Origin: Saprospiraceae bacterium
GTDB taxonomy: Bacteria > Bacteroidota > Bacteroidia > Chitinophagales > Saprospiraceae
Direction of reading: 5' to 3'
Length of the DNA: 64,000 nt
NCBI GenBank assembly: GCA_016708265.1
Contig: JADJGA010000012.1
Location: 469,001 to 533,000, forward strand
The notes beneath the pieces were generated by a model, which saw nothing but the letters and a program-made list of their open reading frames with translations, was not told the DNA's origin and did not search any database. Both the position numbers and the translations under genes were made by a program. Numbering within the stretch: position 1 is the stretch's first letter; each line of letters opens with the position of its first letter. Shown piece by piece: positions 53,161 to 61,682 of this stretch.

Positions 53161-53570
53161 TTAAAAATATCTGTATAGTTTAACCGATCTCCATATTACG
53201 TGGGATACATTTAAAATACAAAGATACGTTATATTGTGATATGTACTAAATGATATATAAATAAAAACTAAATATGTGATAAGGTAAAAAAGTTAAAAGT
53301 GAAAAATGAAAAATGAAAGGGAAAAGTGATTAGTCTTCAGTCTTAAGTCCACAGTCTTCAGCCAACAGTCGGCAGATTTCAGTTCTATGATATAATAAAT
53401 TACTGAATAACCGAAAACCAACAACGGATGAAAAGTGAAAAGTTGCACAGCAACCGTGTATCAATTTACGAATTACGAATTATGATCCATACATACAAGT
53501 TTTACGAAGTACGATTTGAATGAATAATTTATTTAATGATTTTTTGCTAGAAGAAGGATAATTTTCAATT
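53161..53570. other. Low-complexity intergenic region
   Basis: About 410 bases made largely of short recurring words (GTGAAAAATGAAAAATG, CAGTCTTCAG, TTACGAATTACGAATTA). No gene, hairpin or promoter box stands out. Confidence 0.5.
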
Positions 53571-53999
53571 CTATGCAATGCGATCTTTGATGTCAGGGTT
53601 TAATCTCGTAAGTTCATTTTTTTCAAAATGGGGACAATCGGTGCACTTGCTGTGATTTTCCAAACCCTCTATAAGTTTAAAACAGCGGGTACATCTGAAC
53701 CATTCCCTTTCGAATTCACAATTTCCTCCTTCTATTTGAATAGACCTTGCTTCAACAAAGGCAATTCCAATTATATTTAATGCGCGATTGTATATACGTG
53801 TAAATGTAGGGCGTGATATTTGCATCAGCAGTGCTGCTTCTTCCTGGGGCATTTTTTCATAATTGACCAGTTTGATGCTTTCAAATTCCTCAAAAGTCAT
53901 AATAATAGGTTCAGAATCAGTCGCTGGAATGCCATAGGGACTGAATCCGGACATAGCAGGAGGGCAAAGAATTTTCCTAACTTTCTGTGGTCGTGGCAT
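53571..53999 (-). CDS. DUF134 family DNA-binding protein
   Basis: 142 residues. The start MPRPQKVRKILCPP, then TFEEFESIKLVNYEKMPQEE and the helix-turn-helix AALLMQISRPTFTRIYNRAL (about 55-75), match the DUF134 family of small regulators. Beyond it lies a zinc-ribbon-like set of Cys (C94, C103, C106, C119, C122). The gene overlaps the upstream small membrane protein gene by 23 bases, so they are co-expressed. DUF134 proteins often sit near metal or nitrogenase-cofactor genes; the target here is unknown. Confidence 0.85.
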   Translation of the reverse strand: MPRPQKVRKILCPPAMSGFSPYGIPATDSEPIIMTFEEFESIKLVNYEKMPQEEAALLMQISRPTFTRIYNRALNIIGIAFVEARSIQIEGGNCEFEREWFRCTRCFKLIEGLENHSKCTDCPHFEKNELTRLNPDIKDRIA

Positions 54000-54228
54000 T
54001 TTTTTTGTTCTTGATTAGGGCCTTTACATCCGGATAAATAATATAAATGAAAAATACTGCTGACAAAAATAAAATTATTTTCCCTATCAGACAATAGTCT
54101 CCGCAATAAAAATCCTTTCCGAAACCAAATAAACAGGTAGCACAACCAAGAAGTACCATTAGAAGGTAATCAGCAAAAATCAATACCGGTAAAATAAAAA
54201 CCATTTTAAATAACAATGACCCTTTCAT
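53977..54228 (-). CDS. Small Cys-rich membrane protein
   Basis: 83 residues with two membrane helices (about 8-30 and 47-66) and four Cys between and within them (C29, C32, C42, C46; CATC, then YCGDYC). The ATG at 54228 lies 17 bases after a perfect -7 box, which argues that this is the true first gene of the operon. Its end overlaps the DUF134 gene by 23 bases. The paired Cys on one face suggest a metal- or thiol-sensing partner for the regulator, which is inference. Confidence 0.75.
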   Translation of the reverse strand: MKGSLLFKMVFILPVLIFADYLLMVLLGCATCLFGFGKDFYCGDYCLIGKIILFLSAVFFIYIIYPDVKALIKNKKNATTTES

Positions 54229-54244
54229 AATTTGATATTTTATA

Positions 54245-54252
54245 CAAATATA
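54245..54252 (-). promoter_or_regulatory. TATATTTG -7 box of the DUF134 operon
   Basis: A perfect TAnnTTTG on the minus strand, 17 bases upstream of the ATG at 54228. Confidence 0.65.
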
Positions 54253-54418
54253 ATGAACCTACGTTCAAAAAACAAGTTTTTGATGTGTTATTTAAAATAT
54301 TGGTGCAATGTTAGATTAATTCTTAATAAGTAAAAAAGTTAAAGTATTGTACCAGTATTTCTTAAAATATTAAAGTTATTTGAACTGTTAAAATTATTTA
54401 TCTGATTAAAGCCATAAA

Positions 54419-55609
54419 ATGAAGACATCTGAATACAGCAAACACATAGAATACTGGACTCTCGACAGAAATATAACTTTTCTGAATCACGGTTCATTTG
54501 GGGCTACTCCCTTGAAAATTATGGCAAAGCAGAATTATTACCGTGAATTGATGGAAAATGAACCTGTTGATTTTTTTGTAAATAAGATGCCTGAATTGCT
54601 GAATGAAAGCAAAGGAAAGCTGGCAAAATTTATTGGGGTTGATAATAATGATATTGTGTTTGTTCAGAATACAACAACAGGTGTGAACCAGATACTCACT
54701 TCATTTCCTTATAAATCCGGTGATGAATGGCTTGTAACATCTCATGCTTACGGTGCATGCATGAATGCCATTAAACACTTTGCTCATAGAAATAATATAG
54801 TTTTAAAAATTGCAGATATACCTTTTCCGGTTAAAAATGATGAAGAAATACTGAATGCAATCGGACAAATGATCAGTTCAAAAACAAAACTTGCACTTAT
54901 CGATCACATAACTTCTGCCACTGGAATGATCTTTCCGATTAAGGAAGTAATTGATCTTTTGCATGATCATGGGATCAAAGTATTAGTAGATGGAGCTCAT
55001 GCACCGGGAATGGTTGATCTTGATATCATTGGACTGGATGCAGATATTTATGTTGGCAATTGCCATAAATGGATGTGTGCTCCTAAAGGAAGTGCCTTTA
55101 TGCATGTAAAAAAGGAATTTAAGGAATTTATTAAACCATTGGTGATAAGCCATTTCAATGATACTGATATCAATGGTGATTCTTACTGGAGCAATCAGTT
55201 CATGTGGGATGGCACTCATGATTTCAGTCAGTATATTTGTGTTGGAGATACAATTCAATTTATGAATTCTTTACAACCCGGAGGCTGGAAGGGAATTATG
55301 GATCATAATCATAAACTTGCCTGGCAGGGTGCAAATCTAATAGCTCAAAGACTTAATATTGAATTACCCCTTGAAGAAAAATTCATCGGTAGCATGGTAA
55401 ATATTCCTATGCCTGATGGAGAAGAGGGATTTCCGAAATTCAATGAAACATCTCCTCTGAAAAAAGTCCTTTTCGAAAAATATAAGATAGAAGTACCGGT
55501 ATTCTTTTTCCCTTCAGCACCAACGCAATGGCTGAGAATTTCTGCTCAGCTCTATAACAGCCTGGAGCAGTATGAGTATCTGGGTGAATGTCTGGAAAGT
55601 TTAAAGTGA
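54419..55609 (+). CDS. Class V aminotransferase-like PLP enzyme
   Basis: 396 residues of the isopenicillin-N-epimerase-like branch: FLNHGSFGATP near the N-terminus, VFVQNTTTGVNQIL, VLVDGAHAPGMVDL (Asp191 binds the pyridine nitrogen) and the Schiff-base Lys217 in VGNCHKWMCAPKGSAF. Members include epimerases, cysteine desulfurase-like and hercynylcysteine lyase enzymes; the substrate cannot be told from sequence. Stands alone. Confidence 0.88.
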   Translation: MKTSEYSKHIEYWTLDRNITFLNHGSFGATPLKIMAKQNYYRELMENEPVDFFVNKMPELLNESKGKLAKFIGVDNNDIVFVQNTTTGVNQILTSFPYKSGDEWLVTSHAYGACMNAIKHFAHRNNIVLKIADIPFPVKNDEEILNAIGQMISSKTKLALIDHITSATGMIFPIKEVIDLLHDHGIKVLVDGAHAPGMVDLDIIGLDADIYVGNCHKWMCAPKGSAFMHVKKEFKEFIKPLVISHFNDTDINGDSYWSNQFMWDGTHDFSQYICVGDTIQFMNSLQPGGWKGIMDHNHKLAWQGANLIAQRLNIELPLEEKFIGSMVNIPMPDGEEGFPKFNETSPLKKVLFEKYKIEVPVFFFPSAPTQWLRISAQLYNSLEQYEYLGECLESLK

Positions 55610-55718
55610 AAAGTTAAGAGTGAAAAGTGAAGTGAGAATAGTGAAAAATGAAGAATGAAAAATTTACAATTTACAAAAGATAAACCGACAACAGACTAAC
55701 GGACAATTGACAACAGAA

Positions 55719-55949
55719 TTAAAATGAAAAGTGATTTTTTAGCTTTGTGTCTCTGCGTCTTTGCATGAGAGTGAAAAGGCTTACCCATCCTCTGAATGAT
55801 GAAAAATTATCAGTTATTTGTTCTACACCAACTACTGATCGTTGATCAATGTTAATGTGGTTCAGACTATACGCATTCTGAAGATTTTTTATTGCTGCAT
55901 CAGGCTGATTTTGATACCAGATTTCAATAGTTTGTTGATTGTATTCACC
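55719..55949 (-). pseudogene. Possible coding relic without a start codon
   Basis: A 76-codon minus-strand frame opens directly after a TAA at 55950-55952 and has no start codon. Its first part reads like protein (EYNQQTIEIWYQNQPDAAIK, then SVVGVEQITDNFSSFRGWV); its end runs into the short-word filler. It could be the remains of a gene, or chance. No family recognised. Confidence 0.25.
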
Positions 55950-56002
55950 TTATTTGCAATGATTTTATTTAAATATAGTACATAAATCAAAAAGATTTTT
56001 TG

Positions 56003-56010
56003 TAGCTTTG
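56003..56010 (+). promoter_or_regulatory. TAGCTTTG -7 box
   Basis: A perfect TAnnTTTG match 50 bases before the ATG at 56061. Confidence 0.5.
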
Positions 56011-56060
56011 TGCCTTATATATAATGATTTTCTAATAATAATGATAAAAAATAAATTGAT

Positions 56061-57842
56061 ATGAAATATTTAAAAATCTTAATTATTGTATTGTGTTTTA
56101 ATGTTTTTGGATTTAGTCAAAAAGTTAAAATAGATTTCGTATTTCACAAAGATCCTGCAAAAACGGAATACAGGATAAATGACATTTTTACTGAGATCAA
56201 TAAAATCAGAACCGGTAAAAAAGTTTATCTGAAGTTTGATGTAATTGATTCAATTTCTGGAGGAAATGCTCCTTATATTTGTGAGATTTGGGAATTTGGA
56301 GAGTCGCTTGAAGTAGGGATTTTCAGGGATACAAGATATACTACCAAATATGATTCTAAGACTCAAAAGGAGGTGAAAACCAGTTACATAGCTGCGGGAG
56401 TAAAAGTGGAAGCAATTTCAAAGTTTTTTATTAGAATATATGAACGTGAAACCGGAGAAATTCTGGATGCACATGAAGTAACTGCTCATCATATTCAGGA
56501 AATTGCTGACGATGAGGTCAAGACAAAATACAAACAAAATCAAAGTAACCAGGCATTGGAAGATCTGAAGTTGATTAAATATGAATCCAGAATTTCGAAA
56601 ATTCGAAATGATATTATATCATATTTTGCATCAGATTTCAATAAATTGCTAAACAAGTCATTCAGCTTTTTAGTGCCTCCTCCTATGTTAACAGGTATTA
56701 ATGAGAAAAAAGAAGACAAGATAAAAGAAATTTTGATCGATCAGTATCATGAAAAAGAAATAGATTATGCCTGGTCTAATTGTGACATAAATATTGAAAC
56801 CGATGTTTTAAACAGAAAGGTTTATAAAAAAATTGGAACAGCTTTTAACAGACCTGAAGATTTAAAGAAAGACGGGTCAGAGGTAAATATATTAGGAGTA
56901 TATAAAGGACAAAAGGAGTTAGGAGCATATATCGAAAAAAAATCTAAGATATATATTCTCGAAAATCCGGAAAAAGATCCTTATTTGGCAGGAAAATACA
57001 ATGGAGAAAAAAAATATTACGATTTCATGTTTTTTATTGAACCTTTAAGTTTCTATGATAAATATTCTCTGGAGCATAAAAAAATTATTGAATTATCTAT
57101 GCAGTCTCATTTTTTAAAAACAAGAGATATCAAAGCTATTGCTAATAATCCTTTTACAGCCCGTATTAATGATTTTCAAATTAATGGGACCGGAGATTCA
57201 AAACCTGAGACTACTGAGGATTTTAAGATTGAGGATGTAACAAAAAATGAACTAATATTTGTTACAATACCTGCTACAAAAAAGGAACCAAAGTTAAGCT
57301 TGAAAATTAAACCTATGGAAAATGATAACAAGGATCGATACTATACTTATCCGGTAATAGAATTAAGTAATAACAATCAAAAGTATAAAGAGACATTGGA
57401 GTTTACAATGGTTAATGAAAAAAATAAATTTTCAATGGAAACTTTTTTTGTTTCGATGAAGGAAATTGATCCGGTAATTTTTAAGGTTAAAATTGACATT
57501 GTCGGGTTTACTAAACTTGAGGGAGAAAAGGAAGATTTTATCATGGTTGAAAGTAATTATAATATATCTGACATGAAAGAGGTCGAAATTTATTTAACAG
57601 ATGAGTCAGATAAAAAGAGAAAAGCATTATCGATACTGAAACTTGAACAAATTGTAAGTCCGTACCTGGGAATTTATAAAATTAAAAAAGGTGACAAAGA
57701 GATTTTGGATGCTTTCAATCAAAAGAAAAAGCTTTATTTAGAAAGCAGTAGCCTATATGATGGGTTTTTAGGAACGAATGTTAATCCATTTTCTTCTTCT
57801 TTGAAATATACCAGATTCTGTAAGAACTGCGTTAGCCTATAG
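56061..57842 (+). CDS. Hypothetical secreted protein, 593 residues
   Basis: Signal peptide (cleaved near FGFSQ), then a Lys-rich, beta/alpha mixed chain without recognisable domain. Segments of note: SGGNAPYICEIWEFGESLEV, LNKSFSFLVPPPMLTGINEK, and a C-terminal CKNCVSL with the last two Cys. It has a consensus promoter but no operon partner, and is followed by copy 2 of the structured repeat element. Function unknown; apparently lineage-specific. Confidence 0.65.
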   Translation: MKYLKILIIVLCFNVFGFSQKVKIDFVFHKDPAKTEYRINDIFTEINKIRTGKKVYLKFDVIDSISGGNAPYICEIWEFGESLEVGIFRDTRYTTKYDSKTQKEVKTSYIAAGVKVEAISKFFIRIYERETGEILDAHEVTAHHIQEIADDEVKTKYKQNQSNQALEDLKLIKYESRISKIRNDIISYFASDFNKLLNKSFSFLVPPPMLTGINEKKEDKIKEILIDQYHEKEIDYAWSNCDINIETDVLNRKVYKKIGTAFNRPEDLKKDGSEVNILGVYKGQKELGAYIEKKSKIYILENPEKDPYLAGKYNGEKKYYDFMFFIEPLSFYDKYSLEHKKIIELSMQSHFLKTRDIKAIANNPFTARINDFQINGTGDSKPETTEDFKIEDVTKNELIFVTIPATKKEPKLSLKIKPMENDNKDRYYTYPVIELSNNNQKYKETLEFTMVNEKNKFSMETFFVSMKEIDPVIFKVKIDIVGFTKLEGEKEDFIMVESNYNISDMKEVEIYLTDESDKKRKALSILKLEQIVSPYLGIYKIKKGDKEILDAFNQKKKLYLESSSLYDGFLGTNVNPFSSSLKYTRFCKNCVSL

Positions 57843-57871
57843 AATAATATATAGGATTGGGTGTTAATGAT

Positions 57872-58248
57872 GAAGTTGTTTCCAAACTCAACCATAGGAT
57901 TGTGCGATCCCGATTACGATCTGGAGTTTGAGCTGAAGAAAGTAGGAAATTTTGCCGAAACCTTACAGGTAAAATTTTCGTAATTGAAAATGTTATAATT
58001 CGTTGTTTTATAAATTTTAATAGGTTTCCGAGTTAAATTTCACACTTCACAACGGAACTGTCGGGATTACTTCTTTTTGAACCTGTGCTAACTAAAATGT
58101 CAGCGGAATCAAAAAGAAGAGAATCTTAATTAAAAAAATTGTTTTTCTGCCACAAAATGGACTCTTAAAATTTCATTTATTTTATGATAAATTTTTTTAA
58201 ATATTAAAGGAGTATGAGCTTTTTAACTTATCATTTTCAAACAACTTC
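57872..58248. repeat. Structured repeat element with terminal inverted repeats, copy 2
   Basis: Diverged copy of 14101-14451, same termini (GAAGTTGTTT and AAACAACTTC) and the same TTAATGAT left flank. It is 26 bases longer, mostly through a larger loop in the last hairpin. Stems are kept: GGAAATTTTGCC/GGTAAAATTTTC at 57945-57979 with two wobbles, and CTTCTTTTTGA/TCAAAAAGAAG at 58070-58119 with two compensatory pairs. No protein frame. Confidence 0.75.
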
Positions 58249-58462
58249 GATTTAATGAAGTATAGAGCTCTTTCCAAACATTTATTTCTAGCTTAATTTG
58301 TGATCCTCTATGAACTAAGATCTGCAGAATGGAGTTGCATTTTCTTTAGCTTTTTATAAACTGACAACTGATTTGAATTCCTTGCATTGAAGTTTTTTGC
58401 CGTTTTGAGTAACTTTTAAAGAATTCATGGCAATTTTTTTGTACCATCAGAATTAGGGCAAA

Positions 58463-58495
58463 AAAAAAGCTGCCTGGTGACAAGCAGCTTTTTTA
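58463..58495 (-). terminator. Rho-independent terminator
   Basis: AAAAAGCTGC pairs with GCAGCTTTTT around CTGGTGACAA; on the minus strand it ends in a T run just past the stop at 58507. The bases from 58249 to here hold no gene I can support. Confidence 0.88.
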
Positions 58496-58506
58496 AAAGG
58501 TAAAAT

Positions 58507-59139
58507 TTATCTTATATTTATACCAATACCAACGTTTAATTGAGTCTGGTTACTATTAGTTTCTTTTTTGCTACTATTGAGGTAAACATATTCTCCAAAT
58601 ACACCGAATTTTTTTGTTCCAAGTCTAAGACCTACAACTCCTCCAAAGAAAGTATTACTTGCTCCAGGAAGATGTCTGTAAATAAATCTTGGAGAAACAT
58701 ATGCTGAAACGGCTGTAACAGGATGATATGAAAAATAGGCAGGTACAGTAATGTCGTATAAAGTAGTTTTGTCATCATCTGTGCCAAAAGATAAATAACC
58801 AAATCCTAAACCTGCTGATCCGGCTATTTTGGATTCATCATCACCTAAAAATTGATATTTAGCATCAACCCCACCTGTACCAATTAAGGTCAATTTTGCT
58901 CCCACATCAAGTTTGTCAGTTATTCCATACCTGGCACTGATTTCACCTGCAAAAGCTTTAAAGTCAGTCGAATCTCCGTTGATTAATTCTGCTTTTGGTA
59001 GCAACACACCAATTCCCCAAGCTGTTTCACCTGCAGGGGTGACCCTGGCAGTCTGAAGTGCTGAAGTTGAAACACAACTTTGAACGGTAATCACAAAAAA
59101 TAATCCTAAAATCGCAATCAATAAATTTGAGTTTTTCAT
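58507..59139 (-). CDS. Lipoprotein with barrel-like fold
   Basis: 210 residues from the ATG at 59139, chosen because it gives a lipobox signal (FFVITVQSCVSTS, Cys21) and lies 30 bases after a promoter; a longer frame to 59283 would precede that promoter. The mature part is repeated amphipathic strands with Gly and aromatic ends (GEISARYGITDKLDVGAKLT, GLGFGYLSF, TQLNVGIGINIR), like a small outer-membrane barrel. Function unknown. Confidence 0.75.
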   Translation of the reverse strand: MKNSNLLIAILGLFFVITVQSCVSTSALQTARVTPAGETAWGIGVLLPKAELINGDSTDFKAFAGEISARYGITDKLDVGAKLTLIGTGGVDAKYQFLGDDESKIAGSAGLGFGYLSFGTDDDKTTLYDITVPAYFSYHPVTAVSAYVSPRFIYRHLPGASNTFFGGVVGLRLGTKKFGVFGEYVYLNSSKKETNSNQTQLNVGIGINIR

Positions 59140-59168
59140 AATAAAAAATTTAGTTAATAAATTGTCTG

Positions 59169-59199
59169 CAAAATATGGATTAATGTTATATTTGCCAAA
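59169..59199 (-). promoter_or_regulatory. Promoter of the 58507-59139 gene
   Basis: On the minus strand TTTG (59196-59199) and ATATTTTG (59169-59176) are exactly 19 bases apart, the spacing of the Bacteroidota promoter TTTG-N19-TAnnTTTG. The first two bases of the -7 box are off consensus. Confidence 0.6.
59187..59194 (+). promoter_or_regulatory. TATATTTG -7 box for the rightward gene
   Basis: A perfect TAnnTTTG on the plus strand, placed between the -33 and -7 boxes of the leftward promoter. Leader to the ATG at 59275 would be about 75 bases. Confidence 0.5.
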
Positions 59200-59274
59200 T
59201 TCTGATAACAAAAACTTATAAACTTTAACACTTTTTGAAAAGTAAGAGTATTTAACTATAAAAAACCTATCGTC

Positions 59275-59991
59275 ATGAAACAAATGTTATATGTTTTTGC
59301 TTTGTTATTTTGTGTAAGCAATTTTATTTACGGTCAACAGGATTTAAAAGAACTACCTGACTTTAATAGGATTTTATGGGTTAAGGATAATTCCAAAATT
59401 GAAAAGGGAGCGATTTATTATAAGGATAAAACAAAGCTTAATGGATATTTTGTATTTGAATCACAAATGGAAGATCCGGAATTTATGTGGGTTGATTCAT
59501 ATAGATTTGGTTATAATAATAATGGTAAGACGCAGTTTAAAAGGATTAACTTTTCAAAAATTGATTCCTTTAGCATCGGAAACTTTATGTATAAGTTTAT
59601 GGACATGAAACTTAAAGTCGGCACTTTTAAAATTACGAAAAGAGATTTAATATATCGAGTTATTAAAGATTATAAAAAATCAACTTACTTACTCCAGTTT
59701 TTCCCGGAGGTTCTTTATGAGGATCCGAATTCCGTTTTCCCAAATTATGTAATTCATAACAAGGTAACCAATGAGTTTTTCCAACCAAATTTATATTCAG
59801 ATGATTTTGATTCCCAAATTGGAAAATTTTTAAGCAATTGTAGCGAAGTAAAAACACATATTGATAAAAAATCAAATTCAAATTCATTATCTGATAGAAT
59901 AAACCAAAGAATGCAAAACAAAGATGTAGTAATCGATGAATACTTAACTATATATGATTCCTGCAAAATCACAAGTAATAACAAAAAGTAA
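59275..59991 (+). CDS. Hypothetical secreted protein, 238 residues
   Basis: Signal peptide (cleaved near IYGQQ). The mature chain has many aromatic residues (NRILWVKDNSKIEKGAIYYK, GYFVFESQMEDPEFMWVDSY) and a disordered Asn/Ser-rich C-terminus. No domain recognised. Divergent from the barrel-like lipoprotein, with overlapping promoters, so the two may be co-regulated. Confidence 0.6.
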   Translation: MKQMLYVFALLFCVSNFIYGQQDLKELPDFNRILWVKDNSKIEKGAIYYKDKTKLNGYFVFESQMEDPEFMWVDSYRFGYNNNGKTQFKRINFSKIDSFSIGNFMYKFMDMKLKVGTFKITKRDLIYRVIKDYKKSTYLLQFFPEVLYEDPNSVFPNYVIHNKVTNEFFQPNLYSDDFDSQIGKFLSNCSEVKTHIDKKSNSNSLSDRINQRMQNKDVVIDEYLTIYDSCKITSNNKK

Positions 59992-60051
59992 ATTTATGTG
60001 TGTGCTGCCTGCTGAGGGCTTTTAACTGCTGACTGCTGACTGCTCACTAAC

Positions 60052-61554
60052 CTACTGGGCTCCTAAACCACTCACATTACCAAACAAATCCAGAGCATCT
60101 TTCCAGGGATATTTATTACAAAACATCGTAACTTTTGAGGCAATGGTTCCCTGCATGTTCATTCCGAGAGCTGATCTCCACTGGTTTGAAGGAGAATTTC
60201 TGTCAAAATCAGTCTGTTCGGAATATCTTGCTGAAAGGTATCCTTCGAGATAGTCTTTATTGACTTTCAGTTGTTTGGGTATTTCATTTTTATTGCCTTC
60301 GGCACTTGCGATTTCCAGGTCACCAAAATCTCCGGCATCGATTCTGAGCCTTGTATTGCTTGCAGGGCTGTAATGCAGGTCTTTGTCCTTGTTGACAAAG
60401 AAAATATTATTGTCAACTTTTACCCATTCGTTTTTATTGAAGCGTGTATGGTCAACGCCTGCAAGTATTGAAGCACCGATAATATTATGGTGGATATTGT
60501 AATCGCATTTTGTCATCACTCTCACACCATAGCCCATATCCAGAAAATCCTTTAGGCGGCTCCAGGTGAAAAGAATTGTGTTGTTTGCAATCTCGACTTC
60601 ACCACAAAGTGAAAGTGTATTAGGACCTCCTGTGCTTGCACAGGTTCCGTATATCTCTATTGCTGCCATTTTATTCCCTACAAAGACGTTATTCCGTACT
60701 GTGAATTTTCCGCTCCTGTGTCCACCCTGAAGTGCAAATGATGCTCCGTTGGTAAATACACAATTCTGGATTGTCACATCACCACCCGTAGTGGCACTAA
60801 CAAATTGCAGAAGAGGTTCATCAACAGTGGAATATCCTACTGCCGGTTTTTCCGTTGAAGGCAGCAATCTGCCTCCTTCTATACCACTTACAATTCCATC
60901 CTTTACATGGTATGCATTGCGCTGACCACCATCAAAAACTATATTGTCAAGAACTGTTCCTGCAACATCCTTTGTGAATTTCATGACAGCTTTTCGTGTA
61001 GACCTTGCACTTTCATTGTCTGGTTGTATTACTGTTGGATGCGCTTTAATGTCCTGTCCGGTGAAATTTTCATCATAGCTGCCAAATATTTTTACCGGCT
61101 TGTCGCTTTCGATGAAACCAACATTCAGAGTACCCATTTCGATGCCTCCTGCTATAAAAATTGAGGATCCGGGTTGAGCGATCTGAATTGCCTTGTCGAG
61201 GTTTTTAAGCGGAGATGATTTTGATCCGTCATTTTTGTTATTGCCATTCTGTTTTGAAACATAGATCACATTGCCTGACTCATCTGGTTTTACTGTAGTT
61301 GCCTGTTCATCAGATTTGTTGCCTGCCTTAGATTTGCTTGTTTTATCAGAGGGTTTTGTTACCTCATCCTCTGCTTTTTTAACTGTTTTATTGATTGCTT
61401 TGTCGGCATTTCTGTCAACAGCGTTTTCTACAGCTCTTTCTGTTTTTTTCTCAAGTTTTTTACTTAATTTGTTCAGATCACCTATCTGTGAATATGAGAA
61501 TGATGTTATTGAAAATAAGGAAAATAATAGAAAAGTAAGTTTTAAAGTTTTCAT
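60052..61554 (-). CDS. Secreted right-handed beta-helix protein
   Basis: 500 residues: signal peptide (SYSQ), a charged coiled-coil-like stretch (about 24-80, Lys/Glu/Ala repeats such as KKLEKKTERAVENAVDRNAD), then a parallel beta-helix from about 95: VIYVSKQNGNNKNDGSKSSP followed by PLKNLDKAIQIAQPGSSIFI, and repeated strand turns (VTIQNCVFTNGASF, FTVRNNVFVGNKMA, VEIANNTILF). The DGSxxxPLKxLDKAI start is typical of DUF1565/pectate-lyase-like proteins. It may bind or cut polysaccharide; no catalytic residues are identified. Confidence 0.8.
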   Translation of the reverse strand: MKTLKLTFLLFSLFSITSFSYSQIGDLNKLSKKLEKKTERAVENAVDRNADKAINKTVKKAEDEVTKPSDKTSKSKAGNKSDEQATTVKPDESGNVIYVSKQNGNNKNDGSKSSPLKNLDKAIQIAQPGSSIFIAGGIEMGTLNVGFIESDKPVKIFGSYDENFTGQDIKAHPTVIQPDNESARSTRKAVMKFTKDVAGTVLDNIVFDGGQRNAYHVKDGIVSGIEGGRLLPSTEKPAVGYSTVDEPLLQFVSATTGGDVTIQNCVFTNGASFALQGGHRSGKFTVRNNVFVGNKMAAIEIYGTCASTGGPNTLSLCGEVEIANNTILFTWSRLKDFLDMGYGVRVMTKCDYNIHHNIIGASILAGVDHTRFNKNEWVKVDNNIFFVNKDKDLHYSPASNTRLRIDAGDFGDLEIASAEGNKNEIPKQLKVNKDYLEGYLSARYSEQTDFDRNSPSNQWRSALGMNMQGTIASKVTMFCNKYPWKDALDLFGNVSGLGAQ

Positions 61555-61682
61555 AAGAATAAGTTTTAAATGAAAAAAGAAAAATGAAAAAACTTGCCCG
61601 TATTGGGTGAAAAATGAAAAATTGAGCCTACTTCTAAAATCCAGATTTGTAGTTTTCGGAGTAAGCTCAAAACTAATAAATA

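Noticed and set aside
59140..59283. N-terminal extension of the barrel-like lipoprotein to 59283
   Set aside because: It would include the promoter and overlap the divergent gene; the ATG at 59139 gives a normal lipobox signal peptide.
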